Shown one piece after another: positions 32,331 through 45,149 of a DNA stretch of 64,000 nucleotides. The stretch lies in the NCBI RefSeq assembly GCF_004193775.1, contig NC_041011.1, positions 11,435,656 through 11,499,655 on the forward strand, read 5' to 3'. Both the position numbers and the translations under genes were made by a program. This stretch comes from Glycine soja. Lineage: Eukaryota > Streptophyta > Magnoliopsida > Fabales > Fabaceae. Positions within the stretch are counted from its first letter, which is position 1; each line of letters opens with the position of its first letter. The notes beneath the pieces are model-generated. The model did no database searches and was not told where the DNA came from. It saw nothing but the letters and a program-made list of their open reading frames with translations.

Positions 32331-33586
32331 AAGGCCATTTGGGAGTTCATTTGTAAAAATGTGAGGTGGAATATGGGAGATGTGTCTTATGTTCTATACT
32401 GGTCCAAATATTGGGTCCCTAGAGTTGGACCTTTGCTTTCTTTGGCCTTGTCAAACCTAAGTCAACATGATTTGGACCTCAAAGTCGTTGATGTGGTCCT
32501 AGAGAATGGTAGTTGGGATCTTAGTTATTTGCTTACCATGTTGACTTTGCATGTGTCTACAAAGTTTTTAAGTATGACCCCTCCCAATATCAATTTTGGT
32601 TTAGATAGGATAAGCTGACATGGATCAAATGATGGCCTTTTTATTGTCAAGTCTACTTTTTCTATGCAAGTTTTTCAGGTTTAGCCGCTTAAGGTGCCTT
32701 TGTTTCAACTTATTTTGAAATGGGAAAGGCCAAAAAAGATGAGAAAGCTACTTTGGAAAATGTGGAAAATGTGCCTATTGACTAATCAAAGGAGCTGGTA
32801 TATGGGAAATGTTGAGTCGCCACCATGTCCAATCTGTCATGCTCACCAAGAGTCCATTCTTCTTTCTATAAGGGTCTATTTTGTTGCAATTCAATTATGG
32901 TAGTATAATGTCCCTGCTACCTGTTGGTCTTCATTTTTTTGGGGGACTTACACAGTTTGATGTTTTGGAACCTTGAAAGAAAAAATCACAATGATTCTAC
33001 TTGGGTTCTAGTGTTTGTGCTTGAAATCTGGCGTCATAAGAAAAAATTCATATTCCAAGGAGTTTTGAATTCTGATGTCTCAATTAAGCACCATTAAGAA
33101 ATTATTTTAATTACTAGAAGGCATCTTGCATTTTTAGTGTGGATTTTGGTCTTCACTTAAGCTCTAGAGAAGGTAGTAATTTTCATATATGGAGGTCCCT
33201 GAGTTTAGGTTGGCACAAGGTGAATATGAATGGTGAAATTAGAGCTATTGATAATAGGGTAGCCTGTGTTGGAAATATTTGTAACCATAAGGGTGATTTT
33301 GTTGTCGAGTTTACGGTTGGTATTGGTAAAGTTTCCATCATTCATTATGAGGTGGATGACATCATTGTTGGGTTGAAGTTAACCCTTGGCAAAGGCCTCA
33401 CACACATTCTAGTTGATACAAATTCTATATAAGTTGTGGATCTTACTTCCCTTGTGAGAATGAGTCATTTTCACTGATTTAAGATATTAAGATGTCTAAG
33501 CTTCCTGTGGGGTTAGTTCTGGAGCATGTTTCCAAAGATTTGAACAAGGTCGCAGATCAAATTGTAAAATAGGCCCAGAGTCTTCT
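32331..33586 (+). pseudogene. LINE zinc-finger and RNase H region (decayed)
   Basis: It starts KAIWEFICKNVRWNMGDV, then SKYWVP and DLDLKVVDVV. The reverse-transcriptase-associated zinc-finger part follows at 32690-32900 (WKMWKMCLLTNQRSW, CPICHAHQES). RNase H at 33140-33560 shows WHKVNMNGEIRAI, VACVGNICNHKGDFVVEF, HYEVDDIIVGLKL, HILVDTNSI and EHVSKDLNKVADQIVK. The first catalytic Asp appears as N in VNMNG (family VN(T)DG). The frame is cut by the poly-T of the minus-strand LINE at 33587. Confidence 0.7.
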
Positions 33587-34335
33587 ATTTTTTTGAAAGA
33601 AAAATATAATATTATATCATTGATAATCAAAACATATACAAGTGAGTTGTACATGATGTACGTTATACTCTATCTCCAACAAAGGAGTGACAAAAAATGT
33701 AGAAACAAGCTTCATGATGATGAATTAAGTTGATTCAAGTAGTTTTGATGATGACAAAAAGCCCAAAAGAATGATGTCAAGATTGAGTCAACAAGTTCAA
33801 GATCAAGATTAAAGAAAAGACATTAAGATGAGTTCAAGATTCAAGAGAAGAAACCAAGAAGCAACAAGTCAAGACTTCACAAGCGAAGTATTGAAAAAGA
33901 TTTTTCAAAAACCAAACATAGCACAATTTTTTTTTACAAGAAAATTTTTCTCAAATTTTTCTAAGTTATCAGAGTATTTACTCTCGGGTAATCGATTACA
34001 GGAAACTGGTAATCGATTACCAGTGACAAAGTTTTGATTTCAAAAGCTTTTAACTAAATTTGCAACGTTCCAAATGATTTTTAAATGGTGTAATCGATTA
34101 CAATATATTGGTAATCGATTACCAGTGTATCTAAACGTTGAAATTCAAATTCAATTGTGAAGAGTCATATCTTTTCATTAAATGCTTTGTGTAATTGATT
34201 ACATGGTTATGGTAATCGATTATCAGTGACAAGTTTTGAATAAAAAGTCAAGAGATGTAACTTTTCCAATGGTTTTAGGGATTTTCTCAAGGTTATAACT
34301 CTTCCAATGGTTTTCTTAACCAGACATGAAGAGTC

Positions 34336-34343
34336 TATAAAAG
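34336..34343 (+). promoter_or_regulatory. TATA box of solo LTR R3
   Basis: TATAAAAG in GAGTCTATAAAAGCAAGACC, shared with R1. It lies about 100 bases downstream of the last TAATCGATTA palindrome. Confidence 0.5.
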
Positions 34344-34555
34344 CAAGACCTTGACTTGCATTTTAACAACTTTTAGAACTTTTTAGAACTTCTTGAACAA
34401 CTTTTGAGAAACCTTTAAACCTTTACAATTCTTTCCTACTCATCTTTCTTCTTCTTCTTCCTTTGCCAAAAAGCTTTCTAAGTTTTCTGGTTTCCAAACC
34501 TTGTTCTTCCACAGAAAACAAAAGTGTGGTATATCTTTTCATTCTCTTTTCTCTT

Positions 34556-34990
34556 TGCCAAAAAGAATTCAACAAGGACTAATTGCCTGAATTCTTTTTA
34601 TGTCTCTCTTCTCCCTTTTCCAAAAGAACAAAGGACTAACCGCCTGAATTCTTTTGTGTCTCTCTTCTCCCTTTTCAAAGAATTCAAAAGGACACAGTTT
34701 GAGAATTTTTTGATTCTTCCCTTTCCCTTAAACAAAAGATTTCAAAGGACTAACCGCCTGCGATATCTTTTGTTTCCCCTTTACAAAGATTCAAAGGACT
34801 AACCGCCTGAGAATCCTTTGTCTTAACACATTGGAGGGTACATCCTTTGTGGTACAAGTAGAGGGTACATCTACTTGGGTTGTTGTAAATGAGAACTAGA
34901 GAGGGTACATCTCTTGTGGATCAGTTCAAGTGGAGGGTATATCCACTTGGTTGTTCAAAGAGAACAAGGGAGGGTACATCCCTTGTGGAT
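34556..34990. repeat. Tandem hairpin repeats in LTR R3
   Basis: Units with GGACTAACCGCC in the loop have stems such as CAAAAAGAATTC/GAATTCTTTTT, CAAAAGAA/TTCTTTTG and ACAAAGATT/AATCCTTTGT. Units with GGGTACA in the loop have stems CAAGTAGA/TCTACTTG, AGAGA/TCTCT, CAAGTGGA/TCCACTTG and CAAGGGA/TCCCTTG. Stems differ between units yet stay paired. Confidence 0.75.
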
Positions 34991-35405
34991 CTTTGCTTGT
35001 AAAGGTTTTTACAAGGTTGAAAGAAATCTCAAGGACCGCAGGTTGCTTGAGGACTGGATGTAGGCACGGGTTGTTGCCGAACCAATATAAAATTCTTGTG
35101 TTTGTCTTCTTCTTCCTTACACTTTTAATTTCCGCTGTGCACTTTTAATTATCGCTTTTACTTTTGGTTAAGTTTCAATTACTGTTCTTTACTTTCTTAA
35201 CTTGGTAGTAAAAGTCTAATTAAATCTAGTAACATTAAGAAGGATAAGTTTTAATTAGTCAAGGTACATTAATAATTAATTCAACCCCCCTTCTTAATTA
35301 TTCCGAGGCCACTTGATCCAACAAAAAATGTCTAGCCAAATAGGAATTCCTAGATAGGAGTCATAAACATCCATTCGGATCAATGCACCATGACGACGCC
35401 AGGAG

Positions 35406-36714
35406 TGTTCACTCTATTGGCAAGTGTACCAATTTGCACTAGTAGTAATTAAAATGGTAAGTCCGAGTATCGTGTCCACAGGGAATTTGTTATACTTAGA
35501 TGCCACATATTCTGTTTGTAAACAATTTCAATTGCAGTAAAATAAAGTAGCGGAACTCATTCATGTTTCAATTTCTTAAATTAGTTTTTCTAAATTTAAA
35601 AACGCATAACAAGACAAAGACAGAGCTATATAATCGAACAAATATCAAGATGAAAACGTCGGGGAGTATTCTACTGAACTTTCTCTTGGCGTAACTAAAT
35701 AAGCTTTTCTCTATTTAATATTACTCTAATGTTCTTTCACCGTTAAATTAATCTAACTGTAATTCCTCACATGAAAGAGCCTAACCTTCCTAGTTTCGTT
35801 CTTGATTCCTCAACAAACTCATTCTAAGCGAGCTGCACTACACACAAGATGCAATATTTACTAGATTACTGCATACTATTCCTAGAAATACAGACTTCTA
35901 GCTGCTCTATCGAGTTCTAAGGACTTTGAGCATTTTCCAATACTCAAAACCTAACAAAGCATATAAATGGGTGATCAAGCCACAAATATGTAAAATAAAC
36001 ACATATAGAAGCAAAGAACACTAGCAATAACATTAAATAAATAGTTAAAAGTTTTACATCAAGAGTGCTCAGTAGAAAAACTCCCCAACAATGAAGTGTT
36101 TAGCCCTCCATTAGCAAGAAGGGCTTAATACAAGGGTGAAAATGATGTAGGAATGAAAAACAATGGTAAAGATGTGAAGAAAATGTCTTCTCTTCAGCCT
36201 TGGTGCCTTCTTCCTTCTTTCCCACGTTGCTTGTCTGTTCATTTCCCTTCCTTTCTAAGTTTTTTAAAGACTTTTGGGCTTCTCAGCTTACGAAGGTGTG
36301 CTCAGAGAGCATGTCTCGCCAAGCGAGAGTTAGCGGTTATGCGCTAAGTGGACTTGGACACGCTAAGCACGAGAAGAGACAACGTCCTCACTGGGCGGGC
36401 TGGCTGAGCGCTAAGCGTGCTGCTCTCTAGCTCAACATTCTCTAGGGTTTTGTACTCACTTAGCGAGCTGAGCCTCGCTTAGCCAAATCTCCTCACTTAG
36501 CGAGCCCTTCAGCAGCATTTCAAAATCTTCTCTTCTTTAGCCTAAAATTCCAATTAAGTTCAACATTAGTCATCAAAAATGGAGTTTCCACTACATAAAT
36601 TCATACAAGAATAAATTATTTACAAATCTCGCAAAAGAAACCATAAATTAGAGGTACATTGCTACCTTTTCTCCTATTTTTAATGCATTTAATACTCATG
36701 AATAACAATTAACA
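35406..36714 (-). repeat. 3' LTR of Athila copy B (1309 bp)
   Basis: On the minus strand it starts TGTTAATTGTTATTC and ends GAGTGAACA. It is equal in length to the 5' LTR. The U3 carries GCTAAG/CTTAG motifs at about 36340-36500. Its U5 end contains the CGATACTCGGACTTACC and GGTACACTTGCC blocks shared with copy A and the solo LTR at 48670. Confidence 0.9.
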
Positions 36715-36729
36715 AACTCCCCCAAATTT
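36715..36729 (-). other. Polypurine tract of Athila copy B
   Basis: On the minus strand AAATTTGGGGGAGTT abuts the LTR start TGTTAATTG. The preceding CTTGGGGACAAGCAAAAC matches the run-up in copy A. Confidence 0.75.
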
Positions 36730-38084
36730 ACAGTTTTGCTTGTCCCCAAGCAAAAGAAAATAACAGTGGTCAATCAAAATGGTGCTTGTCTGATTAGTAT
36801 CAATCACATTAACAGAGATGATTGAACATGCATCAACCAAATAACCTTCCAAATTAGAGTGCAATACATTCAGAGATATGAGCATGTGCATTAAATAGCA
36901 AAAGAGAAATAGATTAGCAAGCGTGACAAGTATCGAGGAAGGTTAACCAAGCTTTATCCTCACGACCACTATTTCTCTCATACGCACAAGTGTTTTAGGT
37001 GTTTTTTTTTTCATATAAACAACTAAAAAAATTCCCAACTTCTGCATTTCATCTCATTTCATACACCTATGTACACACAATGTGGATCTAAAGGACTTTA
37101 TTCAGCTTGTAATGAGGCTGGGCTAAGAACAATTCATGGTTTTTCTAGGATGCAAAACTTAGGTTCTAGGAGAGCATTCACCCATTAACCACCTTTTCTT
37201 TGACCTCCCAACCTTTATTGACATGCCACAATTACCAATTCACAGAGTGTTTTTTTCTTCAAATTCTTGTTGTTTCTCTCTCTCTCTCTCTTTTTTAGCA
37301 GATGATAGGTACTACAACATAATGTAGTTCTGATTCTCTGTGTATCTGTTACTTATATCCCTGGAACATAATTTACCCAAAACACTCCCCCAAATTTGGA
37401 ACAAATTTGTCTTGATCCATAACAATGCTCTCCTATAGCCTAAGATAGGGTGTACAAAGATAGCATTTGCATTTAGCTCAGGGTTCAATGACTCATTCAT
37501 TCACATTTATGCTCAAAAGGGGTGCAAGGGATTCAATCATTCATTAACATAGGGTAGTTGTTTGGCTAAGTGGCTGAAATAAATTCAACATGGCCTTCAT
37601 CATTTCCAAATCATGCATCCATTTCAGTATTCAAAGATTCATGCAAAAATCAGTACTTGATGCTAGTCGTTCTCTCACAGTTAAGGTTCACACAACTCAC
37701 TGGGTTACAACAATTAGTTTCACCTTCACTATTTCCCTATCATGCAAGCTAACATTTTCACTCACGCTCCTAATTTCCATACTCTATCTCTCTACATAAA
37801 GAAAGCTTGATCGAGGTTTATGATTTCACAGTGCAAGTCACTCATGTCATGCAATCAATTCAGTTCAAAACAAGATATCAAGGCAAACACCATTTTTTTG
37901 AGAAAAATTCATGAAAATGCTAGATTAAACCACTATTCAAATCCAAAAGACAGTAAAATAACTAAATAAAGAAAATTGTCTGGAAAACAAGATAATTAAA
38001 TGGAATCCTGTCACTCTTTAGTCCTGTGTTAGTGTGGGCCATGGATCCCAGGTCCGTAGCGCTGTAGTGACATTTTCTATATAA
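36730..38084. other. 3' non-coding spacer of Athila copy B
   Basis: About 1.35 kb between the env-like region and the polypurine tract. No frame here has homology; the frames at 37570-37799 and 37312-37500 are short and uncorroborated by copy A. A CT microsatellite lies at 37276-37292. Confidence 0.6.
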
Positions 38085-39282
38085 TCAGCATCCACGTTTG
38101 CCTATAGTGCCTAAATCCTCCTTAGCCTCCAGGGTGTCCTCAACAGCCTCCTTGTCCTTCGGAGTGCCCTCAGTAGCCTGGGCCTCAGGAGCCTCACCTC
38201 CCCCCAAAAAGAAAGGTTGGACTTCAGGTCAAGCCACTTGCGCCAGATACTCCTGCATGGTCATGATCGACTGTTGCTAAGATAGGTTCTGCATGCTCTG
38301 CATCACCAGGCAAACGCCATGGTGAATATTCTACAGCATAGGCACAATCGGGTCACTACTGGGCACGGAGGGGCTGACTGGAGCTGGAATGGGTTTTGGA
38401 GGTGTACGGGCTGGAACTGGTGCATCAGAGGGAGCCTAAGCCTTGGCCTTGCGGGACCCTGGAAATGTGATAAAATGATCCTCGGGGTTCCAGCAGTTCT
38501 TTCAAATGTATGCCAAATTAATGGTCGGGCTCAAAGACTCAAAGGTCAGAGAATCAGACATAACTCCTCTAGCTAAGCATAAGGCGGTGATGAGGGCTGG
38601 GAAGCCCAACCGAGAGGAGTTGGACTGGGTGATCTAAGATATCTGGCCTGAAATTATGGAGCCCAAGTCCATATCCATCTTCATAACCAAGCCATACACC
38701 AACCTTGCTCTATCCATATTAAGATCAGAGGTATGAGAAGTGAGAGCAAGGTTGGAGTAGGAAAGGACACTCCAGGTCTGTGCAAGGGTGGTCAAGTCCT
38801 TCCTCAAAAGCTTTCAGGAAGCCCCCTCAGTGTTAAGAACAAACCCCCGCCCTGGTAAACATAATTTGGCTGCAATAGCCTGATGGTTAGGGTGAGTGTG
38901 GCAGTAGCAGAAGTATGCCGAGTATCTCTCCCTTGGCTCAAGCACCACTGGGGTCTCTAGAAAGGTGTTCAATGTGGCGGCATCGAACTTAATGGTCTTC
39001 CCTCGCACCATGTACTTCCTGGGGGAGCGATCTTCTGGGTCATACAAGTTGGAGTAGAACTCCTTGACCAAAGCCAGGTCAATGTGGTTCTCCATCTGTC
39101 TTGTGAGGTTCTTGTGCTACTAGCAGCGCTCCAATTCCTGAAGGAATTCATCGTAATGCGAGTAGGCCAGCTCCACATTCTGCTCGGGGAGGATGTTCCT
39201 GTGTTGAACATTGGTCTCATATTGCTCCCAAGTAAGGCTCCTGGGGCCAAGAAGATGATGCACGTCTCTTTTTAGAAGCCAT
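38085..39282 (-). pseudogene. Env-like / plant transposon-domain ORF of Athila copy B (disrupted)
   Basis: The start codon (minus, 39282-39280) gives MASKKRR, matching MASQKRR of copy A. The first frame stops after about 21 codons; the main frame then reads IDLALVKEFYSNLY, FDAATLNTFLET, YCHTHPNHQAI and CLPGRGFVLNTEGAS. A TGA at 38814-38816 replaces the Trp codon that copy A retains in its GAPWKLLRKDL block. Downstream blocks YGLVMKMDMDLGS and a Pro-rich tail follow, with further stops. Being in both copies at the same place shows it is a normal part of the family. Entry function is unproven. Confidence 0.7.
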
Positions 39283-39359
39283 TTGTACCAAAACACAGAA
39301 AAGGATTGAAGTTAGTTAGGAATTTTATTGAAAATTAACTTAACAAAACAAGAAGTAAC

Positions 39360-41165
39360 ATAGGGTGTGGCGCTAAGCAAGATGGGCTCGCTTAGCGCGC
39401 CTTACAGAAATAACTATAAGGCGCTTAGCACGCGCTTAGCCCGAAAACAGAATAACAACAACAATGGCTTAGCGCCAGCAACGCCGTTAGCTGGAAGACA
39501 CTAGTGGCTAAGGGAGTGTGACTCGCTAAGCCTTATTCCTAATTGAGAGGTATTTGCGCTTAGTGCACATGGCATGCTTAGTGCATGAACAAACATCCAG
39601 AAATTCAAATTGCTTTGGGCTTAGCGAGACAGGCTCACTTAGCCCAATTTTATTATAGAGGCGAAATTGGGCTTAGCGTGAGTGTCGCGCTAAGCCATTG
39701 TTGAAATGCAGAAAACCTCAAAGAGCCAGACTAATTTAAGTGTGCTCGCTTAGTGTGAATGGCCGGCTTAGGGAGTTCATCTAATCCTAGAAAAATTCAA
39801 CCAGCATCATAGACTCGTTAAGCCTTAAGGCTCTGGCTTAGTGAGTTCATCCCGAAAATGCAGAAATTCAGACAAACTTCATGAACTTGCTTAGCGCACA
39901 AGGCTCACTTAGCGAGTTCATCCTAAAACCCAGAAATTCAAAGAAATGTATGAACTCGCTTAGTGGAATAGCCTCGCTTAGCGAGTTCATCGCAAACCCA
40001 GAAATTGAGGCTTGCCTGCCTCAACTCCTTAAGCCACTATACAGGCTTAAAAGCTTAAGGCTAAGCCCAAACAACTTAACAACAAAATACAACATACAAT
40101 GACACTAACCACTCAATACATAAACATTAAACTAACAATAATCAAAGCATACACACCAAAAGAAGCAAATAAACTACACATGTCTTCTACCCTAGGGTTT
40201 TACATAAACAGAAGTTGGAAATAGAGAAGAAGAGAACTTACTTGGAATGTAGATAATGGATGAAAAATGCAATGCTAGCAAAATGCAAATGATGAGGGTA
40301 GAGAAGCAAAGGCACAGTTATAGTGAGAATTGAAAGTAACTGCCCTAACGCAGTTATGTCTTCTTTTTGCAGTTACAATTTGCTCGCTAAGCGCGAGTGT
40401 CGCACTAAGCGAGCACTATGTGACGTTTAAATTTTCAAAATTTAAAAACACGTGCTTAGGGAGACATGCTCGCTCAACCCAATTATCATAATTTTCAACC
40501 GGAGAGGTTTTTGGACTTAGCGCGAGAGTACGCGCTTAGCGAGATCTACAGTTGTGATTGGTCTGCAACTTTTGCTAAGCGAGCCATGGCGCGCTTAGCA
40601 GATTAAGTAAGAGTGGGTGCAGTGGTGTTGTGGTGCTTAGCGAGGTGATCTCGCTTAGCACAATTGCCATTATAGAGAGATGTTTGGGCTTAGCGTGAGT
40701 GACTCGCTTAGCCCAATTGACATTAAAGCTCACACAAAGAGGTTTTTGGGCCCAGCGCATGGGTGCGCTTAGTGAGGCATATGGTGTGCTTAGCGAGCGT
40801 GTCTCGCTTAGCCCAATTGAATTAAATCCATAACCCGAGAAGGTTTTGGGCTTAGTGCATGGGCTTGCTCAGCAAGGAAGCCTCTACCACTGGATGAGGG
40901 GTTGGAGTGCTTAGCGAGAGTATCACTCGCTCAACACGTATCATATGTCTCAATTAGCAAGTGGGTGTCACACTGAGCGAATTGGATGAACTGAATTTTT
41001 TCTAAGACTTAACTGATCCATTGAGATTTCAAACAAAATTGTGAGCAATCCCATTCCTCAAGTTCACTCCCTTCCACTCTTCTATCCTAGCAGTATCAAC
41101 TATAATAAAATCTACACTAATAAACATTAAAACACAAAAATAAAGGTTGAAAGAGTAAGAAAGTT
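39360..41165. repeat. GCTTAG/GCTAAG-rich spacer of Athila copy B
   Basis: This 1.8-kb spacer between pol and the env-like region holds several dozen copies of GCTTAGCG or CGCTAAGC and near variants. They commonly occur as pairs with a 12-base gap (for example near 39372, 39555, 39615, 39668, 39747, 39888, 39956, 40382, 40639, 40688, 40786) in direct or inverted orientation. Gap sequence varies, often starting CGAG/CGTG and ending CTC or CGC. No gene is present. Confidence 0.8.
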
Positions 41166-41220
41166 GGGTTGCCTCCTAGTAAGCGCTTCTTTAACGTCAC
41201 TAGCTTGACGTATGTCACCT

Positions 41221-44200
41221 CTAGGGGTCTTGCAAATGCAAGATGGTGGTTAACCTCTCAATGCTTCCACCATGATACAATTTTAACCTTTGACCATTCA
41301 CTACCCAGCTTCTCTCTGGAGTATTTGATTAAGGATCCATCAATTCCACTGCGCCATAAGGCTTCATTTCTTTGATGGTGAAGGGTCCAGACCACTTGGA
41401 CTTCAACTTGCCTGGAAATAGCTTGAATCTTGAATTGAAAAGCAAGACTTGCTGGCCTGGCTGAAAATTCTTCTTCAACAACTTTTTATCATGGCAGGCC
41501 TTCACCCTCTGCTTGTACAACTTGGATGACTTATACGCATTCAACCTCATCTTCTCCAGCTCCAAGAGCTGTAACTTCCTCTTCTCCCCTGATAGAACTT
41601 CATCAAAATTCAGAAACTTTAAGGCCCAGTATGCCTTATGTTCCATTTCCACTGGTAAATGACAGGCTTTCCTATAGACCATTTGGAATGGGGATAGTTC
41701 TATGGGAGTTTTGAAAGCAGTCCGATAAGCCCATAAAGCATCATCTAATTTGATAGCCCAGTCTTTCCTTGTAGAGGCCACAATCTTCTCCAGTATCTTT
41801 TTCAATTCCCTATTAGAGACCTCAGCTTGACCATTTGTCTGTGGATGATAAGGTGAGGCCACCTTATGTGTTACATTGTAGTGCCCCAACACCTTCTGAA
41901 GTTGGATATTGCAGAAATGGGAGCCACCGTCACTGATTAGGACTCTTGGTACCCCAAAGCGTGAGAAGATGTTCATCTTTAAGAATTTGACAATAGCCTT
42001 TGCATCATTCTTCGGAGTAGCGACAACCTCAACCCATTTAGAAACATAATCAATAGCCACCAATATGTACTCATTCCAATATGATGAGGGAAGTGGACCA
42101 ACAAAGTCAATACCCCAGCAATCCAAAACTTCCACCTCGATGACATTCTGCAGAGGCCTTCCATTTCTTCGTGATATACTTCCTGTTCACTGGCATTGGT
42201 CATAATGAGTTACATGCTCATGCACATCCTTGAAAATTAAAGGCCAAAGGAAACCGGATTGCAAAACCTTTACTGTTGTTTTATCCCCACTGTAGTGACC
42301 CCCATAAAGAGATTTATGGCAATGCCACAATATTCTTTTGGACTCCTCCCTGGTCACATATCTTCTCAGCAAATTATCATCTCCAATTTTGAACAAATGT
42401 GGGTCATCCCAAATATAGAAACGAGCATCATGCAGGAATTTTTTTCTCTACTGCCAATTAAGATCCTTGGGAAGGATTCCTGCTGCCTTATAATTAGCAA
42501 GGTCAGCAAACCATGGTCTCTCATTCACAACAAGCAACGATTCATCCGGGAACTCATCATAGATTTCCAGTTCCTTTAGTGTGACTTCTTCATTAACTAG
42601 TCTTGATAAGTGGTCAGCTACCAAATTTTCTAATCCTTTCTTGTCTTTATTGACCAGATCAAATTCTTAAAGCAACAAGATCCATCTGATGAGTCTTGAC
42701 TTAAAGTCCGCCTTTGTTAGCAGATACTTGATAGCTGCATGATCTGTATACACAATGACTTTTGATCCCACCAAGTATGATCAAAATTTCTCCAGTGCAT
42801 AAACAATGGCAAGCATTTCTTTCTCAGTAGTAGCATAATTCAACTGAGTGTCATTCAGGACCCTACTTGCATAATAAATGGAATGAAATACCCTGCCTTT
42901 TCTCTATCCCAGCACCGCAACAACTGTATAATCACTTGCATCACACCCTAGCTCAAATTCTTGATTTCAATCTGGCACTGTAATCACGGGGGCAGATACT
43001 AGTCTGGCTTTTAGAGTGTCGAATGCCCTTAAGCACTCTTCATCAAATAAAAACACAACATCCTTGTTGAGTAGGTTACTCAGTGGCTTGGTAATCTTTG
43101 AAAAGTCCTTAATGAACCGTCGATAAAATCTAGCATTTCCTAAGAAACTCCTTACTCCTTTTACATTGACTAGTGGAGGCAATTTTTCAGTAACATTGAT
43201 CTTGGCCTTTTCCACCTCAATTCCCTTGACAGAAATCTTGTGCCCCAGAACTATCCCTTCTTGCTCCATAAAATGACATTTCTCCCAGTTGAGCACTAGA
43301 TTTGTCTCCTCACAACGTTGTAATACCAACTCCAAGTTAGTCAGGCAACAATCAAATGATGATCCAAACACTGAAAAGTCATCCTTGAATACTTCAATAC
43401 ATTTCTCTACCATATCAGCAAATATCGCCATCATGCATCTTTGGAATGCAGCTGGTGCATTGCACAACCAAAAGAGCATTCTTCTATAAGCAAATACGCC
43501 AAATGGGCAAGTGAATATAGTCTTTTCTTGATCATTGGGGTCAACAACAATCTGATTGTACCCTGAATAGCCATCCAGGAAGCAGTAGAATGATTGTGTA
43601 GCCAACCGCTCAAGCATCTGATCCATAAATGGAAGAGGGAAATGGTCTTTTCTTGTTGCATCATTTAGCTTTCTATAATCAATGCACATGCGCCTGCCTG
43701 TGACTATTCTTGTTGGGATAAGATCATTCTTCTCATTTCTCACCACAGTCATTCCACCCTTCTTAGGAACCACTTGCACTGGACTACCCAAGCACTATCA
43801 GAAATAGGATAAATAAGTCCTGCCTCCAGCAACTTGAGAACCTCCTTACGTACCTCTTCCTTCATCAAAGGATTGAGCCTTCATTGTGGCTGTCTTACTG
43901 GCTTGTACTCAACTTCCATCATGAACTTATGCATACAATATGAAGGGTTGATTCCCTTAAGGTCGGATATATGCCATCCAATAAGAGCCCTATGTTTCTT
44001 CAGGACTTCCACCAATCGAGATTCCTCCTCATGAGACAGGGAGTTCCTGATCACAACCGATTTTGCTTCATTGTCCTCCAAAAATACATACTTCAAATGC
44101 TCTAGAAAGACCTTCAAATCCACCTTGGCTTTCTCTGCAGGAGGGTCTTTCTTTAGCTCTTCAAAGGAATATTCCTATGATAGGCTTACTTTATCCAACT

Positions 44201-45149
44201 CTTCTAGACACTTTCTCAAATCTTTCTCTTCCTCTTTTGTGAGACAATCAACGACATTTATCAGTGCTTTTTCCAATGGAGATTGAGATGTCATACCTTA
44301 AACCACCATGGCAACTTCATGCTCAACTGCTTCCACCTTGAAACATGCCCTGTGGTAATTTGGATGCTTGATTGTGTCAAATAGGTTAAAGGTAACCTTC
44401 TGATCATCAACACTTATTTCCAAGTTACCGTTGCCCATATCAATTACACATTTGGCTGTCAACATGAAGGGACGACCTAAAATCAATGGAATGTATGCAT
44501 CCTCTTCAATGTCCATTATGACAAAATCTATAGGAAATGTGAATTGGTGGACTTTGACTAACACATCCTCCACCATGCTATAAGGTCGTGTGACTGAGTG
44601 GTCTGTAAGCTAAAGTGTCATTCTTGTGGGTGCAATTTCTAAATTCCTAATTCTTCTGCATATAGAAAGTGGCATCAAATTGATGCTAGCTCCCAAATCA
44701 ATCAGTGCTTTTCCCACTGACACAACCCCTATTGAACATGGAATAGTTACACTTCCCAGATCCTTGAACTTTGGTGGTAAAATTCTTTGAGTAACAGCAT
44801 TGCAATTTCCTTCCACCACTATACTTTCATTGTTTATGTAATTGCCCTTTTTGGTTAGGAGATCCTTCAATAACTTAGTATAAAGTGGCATTTGCTGCAA
44901 GGCTTCTCCAAATGGGATTGTAATCTCCAGCTTCTTGAAAATATCAAGGAAGCAAGCAAAGTATCCCTCCTTGTCTTTCTTTGATTGCACCAAAAGGTAT
45001 GGAGCCTCCTTAACTGAGTTGGGGACTGCCTCTCTTTTTCTTTCTCTGACCAACTCACTTTTCATCCTCCTCTCTCCATTCTCTTTTCTCTTCACTCCTT
45101 TGATCTCTCTCTTTTTTTTTTTTTTCATTTTTTGTTTCCTCATTCTCAC
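41221..45149 (-). pseudogene. pol of Athila copy B (mostly preserved, several stops)
   Basis: Protease (LIDLGASINLMPLS near 44690; LILGRPFMLT near 44480), linker HLKYVFLEDNE (44100), RT open from 43791 to 42967 with CIDYRKLND, FPLPFMDQ, a FKDDF catalytic box near 43390 and SFLGNARFYRRF; RNase H with CDASDYT, YTDHAA and ADHLS at about 42920-42600; integrase zinc finger HCHKS...HYDQCQ (first Cys changed to Tyr, about 42200). The integrase core and C-terminus are open over 268 codons (42135-41329) with [30 protein letters not shown] and a C-terminal domain. All three integrase acidic residues are present. Stops near 42966, 42900, 42668 and 42180 interrupt it. Confidence 0.85.

Larger units (their letters stand above)
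33698..35323 (+). repeat. Solo LTR R3 (1626 bp, sense)
   Basis: It starts TGTAGAAACAAGC and ends ACTTGATCCAACA, with AAAAA on both sides (33693-33697, 35324-35328); that duplication is low complexity, but the flanking minus-LINE UTR rejoins. It is the inverse of R1: TATA at 34336, palindromes at 33988-34230, hairpin repeats with GGACTAACC loops (34556-34826) and GGGTACATC loops (34826-34990), then a TTCAACCCCCC block at the end. Confidence 0.85.
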
